Shown here piece after piece: positions 1 to 6,919 of a DNA stretch of 12,062 bases. The stretch comes from Dehalococcoidia bacterium. Lineage in GTDB: Bacteria; Chloroflexota; Dehalococcoidia; Dehalococcoidales; W693. The notes beneath the pieces were generated by a model. That model was given only the letters and a program-made list of their open reading frames with translations, had not been told where the DNA came from and ran no database searches. A program made the translations under genes and the position numbers. The stretch's first letter is position 1. Every line of letters begins with the position of its first letter. The stretch lies in the NCBI GenBank assembly GCA_011170385.1, contig DUFE01000050.1:1-12062 (forward strand). The letters are read 5' to 3'.

Positions 1-27
1 ACGCACCTGCGGCACAGGCTGCACTCC

Positions 28-975
28 TTAATTTCCACTTTCATCCTCCCGGCAGGCGGCTGCCTTCTTTCTGAGCTCTTCGTATTTACTGGTGACGGTC
101 TTCTGAATATGGGTAATATCGTCTTCCTTAAGGTGGCGGAACCTTCCCTGAAGCTTAAGATAGTCCTTTACCGGCAGCAGCTCCGGAAAGTCAATGCTCA
201 TACTGTACCGCCCGTCCTCGACCTCGTATAGCGGGAAGATTCCCGTCTTAACCGCAAGCCGTCCAATCCTGATGGAAAGGTCTGCCTGGAACCTCCAGCC
301 GGTAGGGCAGACGGACAGAATATGAATATAGGCTGGTCCATCTGCTTCCAAACCCTTCTTCACTTTGTCCATCAGGTCAAATGGGTAGCTGGGACAGGCA
401 GTGGCGACATAAGGGATGTTGTGAGCAGCGGCGATCACCGGCATATCTTTCTTCCAGGTAACCTGGCCTATACTGGCGCTGCCAGCCGGTGAGGTAGTTG
501 TCGAGGCGCCGAAAGGGGTAGCCGAAGACCTCTGGATGCCGGTGTTCATGTATGCTTCATTGTCGAAACAGAGATAGACGAAGTTATGCCCCCTCTCCAT
601 GGCTCCGGAGAGAGCCTGAAGACCGATATCGGCAGTGCCTCCGTCACCGGCAATGGCAACGATTTTCGTTCCCTGGTCGGATATGCGGCCCTTGCGAACC
701 ATTGCCTTTAAACCGGACTCGATACCAGAAGCCACGGCAGCGGTGTTTTCGAAAAGGGTGTGAATCCAGGGGACCCGCCACGATGTATATGGGAGCTGCG
801 AGGCTATGATTTCGATACAGCCGGTGGCATTGGCAACAATTACATTCTGACCCATCACTTTGGCAGCAAGCCTTACGGCGAGGGCTTCGGCGCAGCCAAT
901 GCAAGCGCGGTGCCCGGGGGCAAAGTACTCCTTCTTGGTTACCAGGCGGGGAACGAAAACGTTATAGTTTTTCAT
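28..975 (-). CDS. porB: 2-oxoacid (pyruvate):ferredoxin oxidoreductase, beta subunit (TPP-binding)
   Basis: This is the thiamine-diphosphate-binding catalytic subunit (315 aa) of a cytosolic oxidoreductase that decarboxylates a 2-oxoacid, most likely pyruvate, to acyl-CoA and passes electrons to ferredoxin. The TPP/Mg motif starts at GDG (residues 110-112) and runs through FDNEAYMNTGIQ (137-148). Four cysteines expected to hold the proximal [4Fe-4S] cluster are present: C25 and C28 (ACIGCAE), C53 (ATGC) and C223 (SVCPTGW). The length is normal for a stand-alone beta subunit. The ATG shares its A with the TAA of the alpha gene (TAATG), which implies translational coupling in the gamma-delta-alpha-beta operon. 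Substrate choice (pyruvate rather than a branched-chain or other 2-oxoacid) cannot be settled from sequence alone; pyruvate is the default reading. It is the last subunit gene, with only 27 nt of window beyond it. Confidence 0.95.
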   Translation of the reverse strand: MKNYNVFVPRLVTKKEYFAPGHRACIGCAEALAVRLAAKVMGQNVIVANATGCIEIIASQLPYTSWRVPWIHTLFENTAAVASGIESGLKAMVRKGRISDQGTKIVAIAGDGGTADIGLQALSGAMERGHNFVYLCFDNEAYMNTGIQRSSATPFGASTTTSPAGSASIGQVTWKKDMPVIAAAHNIPYVATACPSYPFDLMDKVKKGLEADGPAYIHILSVCPTGWRFQADLSIRIGRLAVKTGIFPLYEVEDGRYSMSIDFPELLPVKDYLKLQGRFRHLKEDDITHIQKTVTSKYEELRKKAAACREDESGN

Positions 976-2150
976 TATTCCCTCACCCCATATATCTCGA
1001 ACTCATTCTTACTTCCTTTTTCGGTAATCTCTATGCCCCAGGCGACAATATTTTCAAAGTCGGTTATGGTGATGTCACGCCCACCAAGACCGCCGACAAA
1101 GCTAACGATCTTCGGCTTATCAGGCTGGTTGTAGAGGGCTGCTTTGATTTCAGAGCAGACCGGCCCATTAAGCCCACCGAAGGAAAGGGCTCTATCCAGG
1201 ACGATCAGGGCTTTGGCTTTGGCTACCGCCTTACGAATTTCATTGAAGGGGAAGGGTCGCCACAGGCGAAGCTTTAACAGACCGACGTTCCTGCCTTCGT
1301 TACGCATCTTATCGATAGCTGTCATCGCCGTCTCGCTGAAACTTCCCATAGTCAGCAGCAGCACCTCAGCGTCATCGCTGCGGTAGTGTTCGACAGGTTT
1401 GTAGTAACGACCGAACCTATCGCCGAAATTCTGCCAGACCCCGACGATGGTATCCAGGGATTTCCTTAAGTTCATTTCCTGCGCCCACTTGGTTTCGGTG
1501 TAAATAAACGGCGGCCCGAAGTCTCCCATGGCAACCGGCTGGGAAGGGTTCAGCGGTAGCGGGTAATTGTTCACCGGCAGGAAGGGATTAATCTCTTTTT
1601 GGTCGGGGAGTATTATCGGCTCAATCACGTGGGATACATGGAATCCATCGAGGTGAACCATGATAGGCAACAGCACCTTATTGTCTTCAGCGATACGGAA
1701 AGCACATAAGATGTTATCGACCACCTCCTGGCCGTTTTCGGTAAATATCTGTATCCAGCCGGTATCACGGCAAGCCATGGCGTCTGAGTGATCTCCCCAG
1801 ACGCTCAAAGGTGCCGAAAGGGCACGGTTGACAACTGCCATAACCACCGGCAGGCGCATCGAAGAGGCAACATAAAGAACCTCGTGCATAAGCTCCAGCC
1901 CCTGGCCGGCGGTGGCAGTGAATGTCCTGGCCCCGGCTGCCGACGCTCCAAGGCAGGCGCTCATAGCCGAGTGCTCTGACTCAACGGGTATGTATTCCGC
2001 ATCCAGCTCTCCATTGGCGACCAGCTCGGCGAGGTGCTCTACTATGTGGGTCTGTGGGGTGATGGGATAAGCGGCGATGACATCGGCATCAGCCATTTTC
2101 ACCATCTCGCCGATGGCGACAGAAACCTCCATACCCACCCTTTGTGCCAT
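975..2150 (-). CDS. porA: 2-oxoacid (pyruvate):ferredoxin oxidoreductase, alpha subunit
   Basis: This is the alpha subunit (391 aa from the chosen start), which contributes the pyrimidine-side TPP domain and the substrate pocket of the oxidoreductase. The hallmark YPITPQT is at residues 28-34, followed by PVESEHSAM (55-63), a conserved Glu/Ser region near the cofactor, and a transketolase C-terminal-like domain in the last third. An in-frame ATG exists 13 codons upstream, but that extension would overlap the delta gene. The start chosen here (MAQRVGME) sits 5 nt after an AAGGAGG Shine-Dalgarno and overlaps the delta stop as TAATG, the same arrangement as the alpha/beta junction. All four subunit genes are therefore very probably one transcript with coupled translation. 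The alternative, a 2-ketoisovalerate-type enzyme, is not excluded. Confidence 0.95.
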   Translation of the reverse strand: MAQRVGMEVSVAIGEMVKMADADVIAAYPITPQTHIVEHLAELVANGELDAEYIPVESEHSAMSACLGASAAGARTFTATAGQGLELMHEVLYVASSMRLPVVMAVVNRALSAPLSVWGDHSDAMACRDTGWIQIFTENGQEVVDNILCAFRIAEDNKVLLPIMVHLDGFHVSHVIEPIILPDQKEINPFLPVNNYPLPLNPSQPVAMGDFGPPFIYTETKWAQEMNLRKSLDTIVGVWQNFGDRFGRYYKPVEHYRSDDAEVLLLTMGSFSETAMTAIDKMRNEGRNVGLLKLRLWRPFPFNEIRKAVAKAKALIVLDRALSFGGLNGPVCSEIKAALYNQPDKPKIVSFVGGLGGRDITITDFENIVAWGIEITEKGSKNEFEIYGVRE

Positions 2151-2440
2151 TATTCCTCCTCCTTCATGGTAATAACCATTGTCGGGCACTCACGGGCGCA
2201 GATGCCACAGCCCTTGCAGTAGTAGAGGTCGGTTTCGAAATAGCCGTCGGCGTTTTGTTTGATGCAACCTTCCGGACAGTAAATCTGGCATAGGGCGCAC
2301 TTGATACATCGGCTGAAGTTATATTCCGGTCTCTGTGAGCGCCAGTCCCCGGTGCGGTACTGGCTGGCATTGCCTGCTTCGGTAACGATGCTGCCGATTT
2401 CAATATCCTTCCAGGTGATTTCGTTTTCCGCTTTAGACAA
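2150..2440 (-). CDS. porD: 2-oxoacid (pyruvate):ferredoxin oxidoreductase, delta subunit (2x[4Fe-4S] ferredoxin)
   Basis: This is the small ferredoxin-like subunit (96 aa), which relays electrons from the TPP site to external ferredoxin through two [4Fe-4S] clusters. Both cluster motifs are intact: C45-x2-C48-x2-C51-x3-C55-P and C75-x2-C78-x2-C81-x3-C85-P. One extra cysteine (C59) follows the first motif. The N-terminal 40 residues form the extension usual for delta subunits (ITWKDIEIGSIV, then GDWRSQRPE). The start is a TTG at 2440, preceded by AGGAG at a workable distance inside the end of the gamma gene region. No ATG lies in a suitable place. The stop overlaps the alpha ATG. The length and motifs match four-subunit enzymes of anaerobes. 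Confidence 0.93.
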   Translation of the reverse strand: MSKAENEITWKDIEIGSIVTEAGNASQYRTGDWRSQRPEYNFSRCIKCALCQIYCPEGCIKQNADGYFETDLYYCKGCGICARECPTMVITMKEEE

Positions 2441-2444
2441 TTAC

Positions 2445-3014
2445 CTATATCTCCTTGACCATTGTATCCTGAAAAGCCTTCTGCATGGCGCTTTTGTTCT
2501 TTTCCGCCAGACGCCCGAAGCGCTTCTCCAGAGGCTGGAAAAGTGATTCAAGCTTGACTATGCCCGTGGCTCTAACCAGGGTGCCGAGCATAGTAGTGTT
2601 GACGATAGGAACGCCCAAAAGCTCGCGTGCAATACTGGTAGCGTCGATAGCGGCTATACTCCAATCGGCGCCGAGCTTTTTGATGATATTATCCAGGTTT
2701 TCGCGGGTGTTTATAACCAGTATTCCCCCGCCTTTAAGACCTGATGTCACATTAACTATGTTAATAAGACCAGAATCCAGAACCACCACGACATCCGGGC
2801 TGGCGATTCCGGCACGTATACGGATTGGTTTATCGTTGCATATTCTGTTGAAAGCTTGGACGGGGGCGCCCCTCCTTTCAGGTCCGAAGCTGGGGAAAGC
2901 CTGGGCGTATTTACCCTCGTCGATGGCCGCCTGTGCCAGTAGTTCTGCAGAAGTTACCGCCCCCTGTCCTCCCCGCCCGTGCCAGCGGATACCGATAATC
3001 TCGTCGGTTTTTAT
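2445..3014 (-). CDS. porC: 2-oxoacid (pyruvate):ferredoxin oxidoreductase, gamma subunit (apparent ATA start)
   Basis: This is the gamma subunit (189 aa), the domain thought to bind CoA in 2-oxoacid:ferredoxin oxidoreductases. The family signature WHGRGGQGAVTSAELLA begins at residue 11, and FGPERRGAPV follows in the first third. The frame is open back to a TAG at 3104-3102 inside the tRNA gene. Between that stop and codon 76 (a GTG at 2789, well past both conserved motifs) there is no ATG, GTG or TTG. A perfect AGGAGG (3028-3023) lies 8 nt before an ATA (3014-3012). Starting there gives MKTDEIIGIRWHGRGGQG, the normal N-terminus length for the family. A start at GTG 2789 would delete the family core, so I reject it. 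The ATA could be genuine rare initiation, or a sequence error or mutation of ATG. Gene identity is certain; the start is the open point. Confidence 0.9.
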   Translation of the reverse strand: MKTDEIIGIRWHGRGGQGAVTSAELLAQAAIDEGKYAQAFPSFGPERRGAPVQAFNRICNDKPIRIRAGIASPDVVVVLDSGLINIVNVTSGLKGGGILVINTRENLDNIIKKLGADWSIAAIDATSIARELLGVPIVNTTMLGTLVRATGIVKLESLFQPLEKRFGRLAEKNKSAMQKAFQDTMVKEI

Positions 3015-3038
3015 TGCTGTAACCTCCTGAAAAAGAAC

Positions 3039-3111
3039 CGCCCCTGGAGCGACTTGAACGCTCGCACCCAGCTCCGGAGGCTGGCGCTCTATCCACCTGA
3101 GCTACAGGGGC
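3039..3111 (-). tRNA. tRNA-Arg (anticodon CCG)
   Basis: A full cloverleaf can be drawn on the minus strand (73 nt including the discriminator). The acceptor stem GCCCCTG/CAGGGGC pairs perfectly. The D stem is GCTC/GAGC around loop AGGTGGATA. The anticodon stem is CCAGC/GCTGG with loop CTCCGGA, giving anticodon CCG, which reads the Arg codon CGG. A 4-nt variable loop follows, then T stem GAGCG/CGCTC with loop TTCAAGT. The discriminator is G, and CCA is not encoded. It lies 10 nt upstream of the Shine-Dalgarno of the gamma subunit gene on the same strand, so the tRNA and the oxidoreductase operon may share a transcript. A short T-rich run (3037-3031) follows directly. Confidence 0.96.
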
Positions 3112-3120
3112 CGATGTTTG

Positions 3121-3150
3121 ATTTTACACTATTAGCAGGCGTCGGTGCAA
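3121..3150 (-). promoter_or_regulatory. Predicted promoter for tRNA-Arg (and possibly the oxidoreductase operon)
   Basis: On the minus strand a TTGCAC -35 element (3150-3145) is followed after 18 bp by TAAAAT (3126-3121), a five-of-six match to the -10 consensus. The predicted transcript start falls a few bases before the tRNA 5' end at 3111. The -35 element is a poor match, so the call rests mainly on the -10 box and its position. No separate promoter fits in the 24 nt between the tRNA and the gamma gene. Confidence 0.5.
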
Positions 3151-3170
3151 GAAAATAACCAGATAAGCAT

Positions 3171-4445
3171 TCATGTTTTTGGCTTGCTCTTGGCTGATGC
3201 CGCATCGCACCTTCGGAAAAGGGGTTTTAGCATCGCCGGCACAACCAGTACCGTTAAGATGCTTACCACTACAGCGATACCGAAGATATCGCGGCTTATG
3301 GCACCGGCTATTAGCCCGGCACCGGCGATTATCAGACCAACTTCACCGCGCGGTATCATACCGACACCAACCACCAGTCCGCCGGCGTTGGATACCTTGC
3401 CCACCAGCTTTGCCGGAACATAGCAACCGCCTATCTTGCCGATAATTGCCAGAACTACCAGCACCAGCGCTGGCACAATAACTGGCCATATAGAGACCAG
3501 ATCGACCTGCATGCCGAGGTAGGCGAAGAAGAAAGGAGCCAGAAACAACATAACAGGACGGGTGCCACGTAAGATATCCTCCCTTTCCGCCGTGGAAGCA
3601 ATCATAAGACCGGCGGCATAAGCGCCGACGACGGGGTGTAGGCCGACCAGTGTTACCAGATAGGACACAAGCAGACCCACGATCAAAGCTATAATTGGCA
3701 TCGTGCCCGACCTTTTGAAAGGATTCAGAACAAATCTGGAGATGAATCTATGCCCGAAGACGCCGACAGCGAGCAGTGCCGCCCAGACGGCAAATCCGAT
3801 GGCTCCTGTCAGGATCGAGTTAACCGGGTGAAGCTCGCCGGTTTCGGAAACGGAGACGACTATCGAAAGGATTACCAGTCCTATGATGTCATCGACGACG
3901 GCGGCAACCAGTATGATCATCCCCTCCTTGGAGTTGAGCCGACCCATATCCATAAGTATACGTACGGTAATACCGATGCTGGTGGCAGTTAGCACGGCGC
4001 CTATGAAAAGCCAGCCGACCATGCCGATATCGGGAAAGAAAAGCATGGCAGCAAAGTAGCCGAGGGCAAAAGGCAGGACGACGCCGCCGATGGCTACCAT
4101 GGCGCCGGTAAAGGCATGGCTCAAGAAAGCTCTGACATCTGTTTCCAGCCCGGCTATAAAGAGAAGAGCAATAACAGCTATCTGGGAAATAATCTCCATC
4201 GGAGCGAAATTATGGATGGCTTCTCCGGTATCGGCAAATTGTCCGTTTATGGTGGCGAAATTAAGGATTATCGGGTCGTTGAGAAGTCCGCCAAGAGCAA
4301 AGGGTGAGATAATTATACCAGCCAGCAGCTCCCCGACTACGGCAGGTTGTTTTAGGTAACGCTCGGCTATCCTGCCGCCAATGGCGGCAGCAAGCAGAAC
4401 CAGCCCGAAAGCCAGTATAAACTTAAAGTATATCTCGGTTTCCAT
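3171..4445 (-). CDS. Cation:proton antiporter, CPA2 family (Kef/NapA-type, membrane domain only)
   Basis: This is an integral membrane protein (424 aa) with about 12-13 hydrophobic segments across its whole length. It is predicted to exchange Na+ (or K+) for H+ across the cytoplasmic membrane. CPA2 features include the TSIGITVRIL segment (155-164), the ion-binding Asp pair in AAVVDDIIGLVI (D185, D186), and MIPRGEVGLII (363-373) in a late helix. The Asp-Asp pair is the signature of electrogenic NapA-like members, whereas K+ efflux KefB/KefC proteins differ there. That is family knowledge used to infer Na+/H+ exchange. There is no C-terminal RCK domain; the protein ends shortly after the last helix with a basic tail. 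No clear Shine-Dalgarno precedes the ATG. The gene upstream on the same strand supplies a membrane-anchored RCK domain, which may or may not act on it. Confidence 0.9.
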   Translation of the reverse strand: METEIYFKFILAFGLVLLAAAIGGRIAERYLKQPAVVGELLAGIIISPFALGGLLNDPIILNFATINGQFADTGEAIHNFAPMEIISQIAVIALLFIAGLETDVRAFLSHAFTGAMVAIGGVVLPFALGYFAAMLFFPDIGMVGWLFIGAVLTATSIGITVRILMDMGRLNSKEGMIILVAAVVDDIIGLVILSIVVSVSETGELHPVNSILTGAIGFAVWAALLAVGVFGHRFISRFVLNPFKRSGTMPIIALIVGLLVSYLVTLVGLHPVVGAYAAGLMIASTAEREDILRGTRPVMLFLAPFFFAYLGMQVDLVSIWPVIVPALVLVVLAIIGKIGGCYVPAKLVGKVSNAGGLVVGVGMIPRGEVGLIIAGAGLIAGAISRDIFGIAVVVSILTVLVVPAMLKPLFRRCDAASAKSKPKT

Positions 4446-4485
4446 GCGTATTGAGGTGCAAGAGCAGTAATAACCAAATCACTAT

Positions 4486-4502
4486 TTAAGCTATAAGCTT
4501 AA
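4486..4502. repeat. Perfect 7-bp inverted repeat with 3-nt centre in the antiporter leader
   Basis: The sequence TTAAGCT-ATA-AGCTTAA is a perfect palindrome apart from its ATA centre. It lies 41-57 nt upstream of the antiporter ATG, in the 112-nt gap below the channel-like gene. No T-run follows on the minus strand, so it does not look like an intrinsic terminator. A regulator operator or a small RNA hairpin are the alternatives. In this AT-rich gap, chance is also possible. Confidence 0.35.
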
Positions 4503-4557
4503 CATTATTAAAGATTAATTTGCAAAGCATGACTCCGGTTATTGTGCTCTAAGGCTA

Positions 4558-5646
4558 CTAAAGACTGGTCGGCTCTGATTCGGCGATAAGAAAAAGGGCA
4601 TCACCCTGGTGAATATGATAGCTGGACTGTGGATTGATGATCATAGCCCTGTCTACTTCGGGTAACTTGTAGACAATGTCGTTTACCAGTTGTTGTTTCA
4701 ACTCTTCGGTGTAATCGGTCTCTACCCCTAAAAGTATAATGTGCTTCTGTGACAGTTCCTGCACTGCTTCGGCAAAGCTCTTGCCGGTGAGTGTATCGGG
4801 CAGAGGTCGGTCATAGCGATAGAACTCACTACCCGTATCGAAGGTGAGCAGGTCTGTCAATAGACAGGCAACGCCGTGATTTAGTGCCGAAGCGACAAGG
4901 AGGCTACCGCCCATCTGGTCGAGGCATATGATTTCATCGGCGTGAGCGTGCTCCAGATGAACACGGTTAGACGAATTCATAAGCTGGACGCAGGTGTGCA
5001 CCTTACGGTTTAGAGACTCTACCGCCAATACCACCATTAGTGCTTCAGCATCGGCATCGTTAGCACCCTTGGTACAGTCGGACAGAACGATAACGCTATT
5101 GGCTCTATCCACCCCGGCGCGAATCAGGCTATCGTCTTGAGACGGGTCGCCCTTAACGAATTCAACCCGTTCATCTTCCACTGGTCTTTCGTCACTATCC
5201 GTAAGGATCACAATCCCTCTATGCTGCCTGACAGTGGCAGCAAGCAGCTCTTTGACAACCCTCTCTCCCTGAAAGTTCCAGCCGCAGATTATAGTATGAT
5301 TCGAAAAATTGACCTTCTTAGCCATGCTTCCTCCCCTCCTTAAGAATTCAATAAGAGCGCTGGTGATTCTGGCGGTGATAACCGCCAGAAAGGTAACGCT
5401 GACTATTATCCCGATTACTATACTTACCTGGACAGCAAGAATCGGCGTTTCAACCTCTCCAATCTCACCAAAGAATGCTGGGAATATTTTCATAGTTGCG
5501 CTGCCAAAGCTGATATTTTCGTAGAACATAACAACTAGGGTGGCGCATATATAGATAAATATGAGTATGACTAGGATAGATAGCACCGGGCGGTGTACTA
5601 TCTTCCTCCAGGAAAGCCATACAAGGTATCGTAGCTTGGATATCAT
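4558..5646 (-). CDS. Two-helix ion-channel-like membrane protein with cytosolic RCK/TrkA-N domain, atypical pore segment
   Basis: The 362-aa protein has two hydrophobic helices near its N-terminus (about residues 20-42 and 72-96) and a large cytosolic part. That part begins with a Rossmann strand, HTIICGWNFQGERVV (117-131), continues through VILTDSD and FVKGDPSQDD typical of RCK/TrkA-N, and ends with a TrkA-C-like stretch (SYHIHQGDALFLIAE). This is the layout of MthK-type ligand-gated K+ channels. However, the loop between the helices reads KIFPAFFGEIGEVETP and contains no TVGYGD-like filter. It carries three glutamates instead (E61, E64, E66). The glycine pattern of the nucleotide site is also loose. 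The ATG at 5646 was chosen over a GTG four codons upstream because GGTGGA lies 7 nt before it. It may be a non-K+ channel, a CASTOR/POLLUX-like relative, or a regulatory membrane protein. Confidence 0.75.
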   Translation of the reverse strand: MISKLRYLVWLSWRKIVHRPVLSILVILIFIYICATLVVMFYENISFGSATMKIFPAFFGEIGEVETPILAVQVSIVIGIIVSVTFLAVITARITSALIEFLRRGGSMAKKVNFSNHTIICGWNFQGERVVKELLAATVRQHRGIVILTDSDERPVEDERVEFVKGDPSQDDSLIRAGVDRANSVIVLSDCTKGANDADAEALMVVLAVESLNRKVHTCVQLMNSSNRVHLEHAHADEIICLDQMGGSLLVASALNHGVACLLTDLLTFDTGSEFYRYDRPLPDTLTGKSFAEAVQELSQKHIILLGVETDYTEELKQQLVNDIVYKLPEVDRAMIINPQSSYHIHQGDALFLIAESEPTSL

Positions 5647-5694
5647 ACGGTGTTCCACCGAAGGGCTGACAGGTAGCTATATTTGATTATGGCT

Positions 5695-5723
5695 ATGCTA
5701 CTGCACTACAAGAGGTAAGTCAA
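5695..5723 (-). promoter_or_regulatory. Predicted promoter of the channel-like gene
   Basis: On the minus strand TTGACT (5723-5718, five of six matches to the -35 consensus) is followed after 17 bp by TAGCAT (5700-5695, four of six). This predicts a leader of roughly 40 nt before the ATG at 5646. The 8-bp element containing the -35 is repeated 25 bp upstream (see the direct repeat). It implies that the channel-like gene can be transcribed apart from the exchanger upstream. Confidence 0.45.
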
Positions 5724-5748
5724 TAGGGGTAAAAAAGTAATAAGTCAA
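5716..5748. repeat. Direct repeat TAAGTCAA, two copies 25 bp apart
   Basis: TAAGTCAA occurs at 5716-5723 and 5741-5748, about two and a half helical turns apart, in the gap between the exchanger and the channel-like gene. The downstream copy (on the transcribed strand) contains the predicted -35 hexamer. It could be a duplicated -35 element or a pair of regulator half-sites. Chance is possible for 8 bp. Confidence 0.3.
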
Positions 5749-5761
5749 AGGATAAACATTG

Positions 5762-6919
5762 TCAACTAATGCCGGAGGCGAAAAGAAAGTAAAAACCGAG
5801 TAGATAAAGGATAATCAACGGCGGGCTGTACCAGCTTATTACCCTGCCAAGCTTTTTCTGCTGACGGAAACGCAGGGCTATGATAACCAGCAAGCTCATC
5901 AGGATTCCGGCTGCCGCAGTGATAACGTGAGCATCGGAAGCCGAAGTCAGGATTGCCTGCCGGGTATAGAAAACATCGGCAAGGAAGATTATCGCCATAT
6001 TGAACATATTACTGCCCAGTATGTCTGCGACCGCCATATCCACCGCCCCCAGGCGCAGTGCGGTGAAGGTTACCACCAGCTCTGGAGCCGAGGTGCTTAT
6101 CGCCAGAAACAGGCTGCCAACAAAGCTGGTGCCCCAGCCGGTAGCCAGCGCAATATCGTCGCCGATGAAGGATATCCATATACCGGCGCCGATAACCGCC
6201 GCGGCTGCCAGCGAGAATTTAACCCATACCATACCGAGAGATGTATCTCGGTATTGCTCTGGTTTTTCTGGTTGAGATGAGGAATTTGTCTTTTTCTCAA
6301 TAACGAATATCCTTCGTATTAAATACAGGTATAATAGCAGAATTATGATGCTTGCGATGCCCAGCCAGCCCAGGGAGATGCCGGAAAGGGCATCGCCGGT
6401 AAGTATGCCGGTGGCAGCAATCGCGGTGAGCAGTACGGCGCCGATGGCAAGAAGGATATGCCGGCTGCTGACCGTACTCAAGATAGGGGTGAAGGGGTGG
6501 CACGCGTCTATGAAAGCCAGAATCGCTAGGTTGAAAAGATTGCTACCGAAAAGGGTTCCCAGCGACAGGTCAGCTGAGCCGACCAGAGCCGACGAGCTGA
6601 CGCTGGTGGCTATCTCGGGAACGGAGGTGATAGCCGACAGCAGGACCAGACCGATCCACAAGCCGCTTAAGCCGGTCTTATGGGCGATGGTATCGCCGTA
6701 GCGCGCCAGCTTGGTGCCGGCGAACAGGATGATCACCAGACAGAACAGAAAATTGAGCCAGACCAAAGATAGCAGCCCCCGTATAAAGAATACTTTAAGC
6801 TGAAAGGATACAATAAGAAGGGCTAAATTGCAAAGTATTGATAATATTATAGATATATGGATGGTCTGGTATTGTTTAGATTTACGGATATTCGAAGCTG
6901 GTGGTTGCGTCGTTGACAT
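5762..6919 (-). CDS. CaCA-family sodium/calcium exchanger-like protein
   Basis: This is a membrane antiporter (385 aa) of the Ca2+:cation antiporter superfamily, predicted to move Ca2+ against Na+ or H+. Both internal alpha repeats are visible. Alpha-1 has SAITSVPEIATS (95-106, with E102) and GTLFGSNLFN (121-130). Alpha-2 has AISTSAPELVVT (273-284) and ILGSNMFN (300-307). A hydrophilic loop (about 208-228) separates the halves. Roughly ten to eleven hydrophobic helices are present, plus an N-terminal extension of about 20 polar residues before the first helix. The ATG is the only plausible start and lies inside the 3' end of the small exported-protein gene (38-nt overlap in another frame), indicating co-transcription and coupling. 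The ion pair used is inferred from family only. Confidence 0.88.
   Translation of the reverse strand: MSTTQPPASNIRKSKQYQTIHISIILSILCNLALLIVSFQLKVFFIRGLLSLVWLNFLFCLVIILFAGTKLARYGDTIAHKTGLSGLWIGLVLLSAITSVPEIATSVSSSALVGSADLSLGTLFGSNLFNLAILAFIDACHPFTPILSTVSSRHILLAIGAVLLTAIAATGILTGDALSGISLGWLGIASIIILLLYLYLIRRIFVIEKKTNSSSQPEKPEQYRDTSLGMVWVKFSLAAAAVIGAGIWISFIGDDIALATGWGTSFVGSLFLAISTSAPELVVTFTALRLGAVDMAVADILGSNMFNMAIIFLADVFYTRQAILTSASDAHVITAAAGILMSLLVIIALRFRQQKKLGRVISWYSPPLIILYLLGFYFLFASGIS

Noticed and set aside
1..27. Possible start of a further gene after the beta subunit (a GTG at 15 on the minus strand, spaced 8 nt from AAGGAG).
   Set aside because: Only five codons are inside the window, with nothing to identify. 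The spacing is suggestive but insufficient.
2150..2189. Alpha subunit with a 13-residue N-terminal extension.
   Set aside because: The extension lies inside the delta gene and has no ribosome site; the ATG at 2150 has AAGGAGG and a TAATG overlap.
2445..2789. Gamma subunit starting at GTG 2789 (114 aa).
   Set aside because: This would remove both conserved N-terminal motifs, and it lacks the well-placed Shine-Dalgarno seen upstream of the ATA.
2485..3030. Long open frame of 181 codons on the plus strand opposite the gamma subunit.
   Set aside because: It is an antisense shadow of the gamma gene; the minus-strand frame carries the conserved GRGGQG motif.
3031..3037. T-run after the tRNA as an intrinsic terminator.
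   Set aside because: It is short, interrupted by a C-rich edge, and has no dedicated hairpin besides the tRNA itself. It is kept only as a possible attenuator in the findings.
5927..6701. Several plus-strand open frames of 90-118 codons opposite the exchanger gene.
   Set aside because: They have arginine- and proline-rich or otherwise unnatural composition and no ribosome sites, and they mirror a well-supported membrane protein gene.
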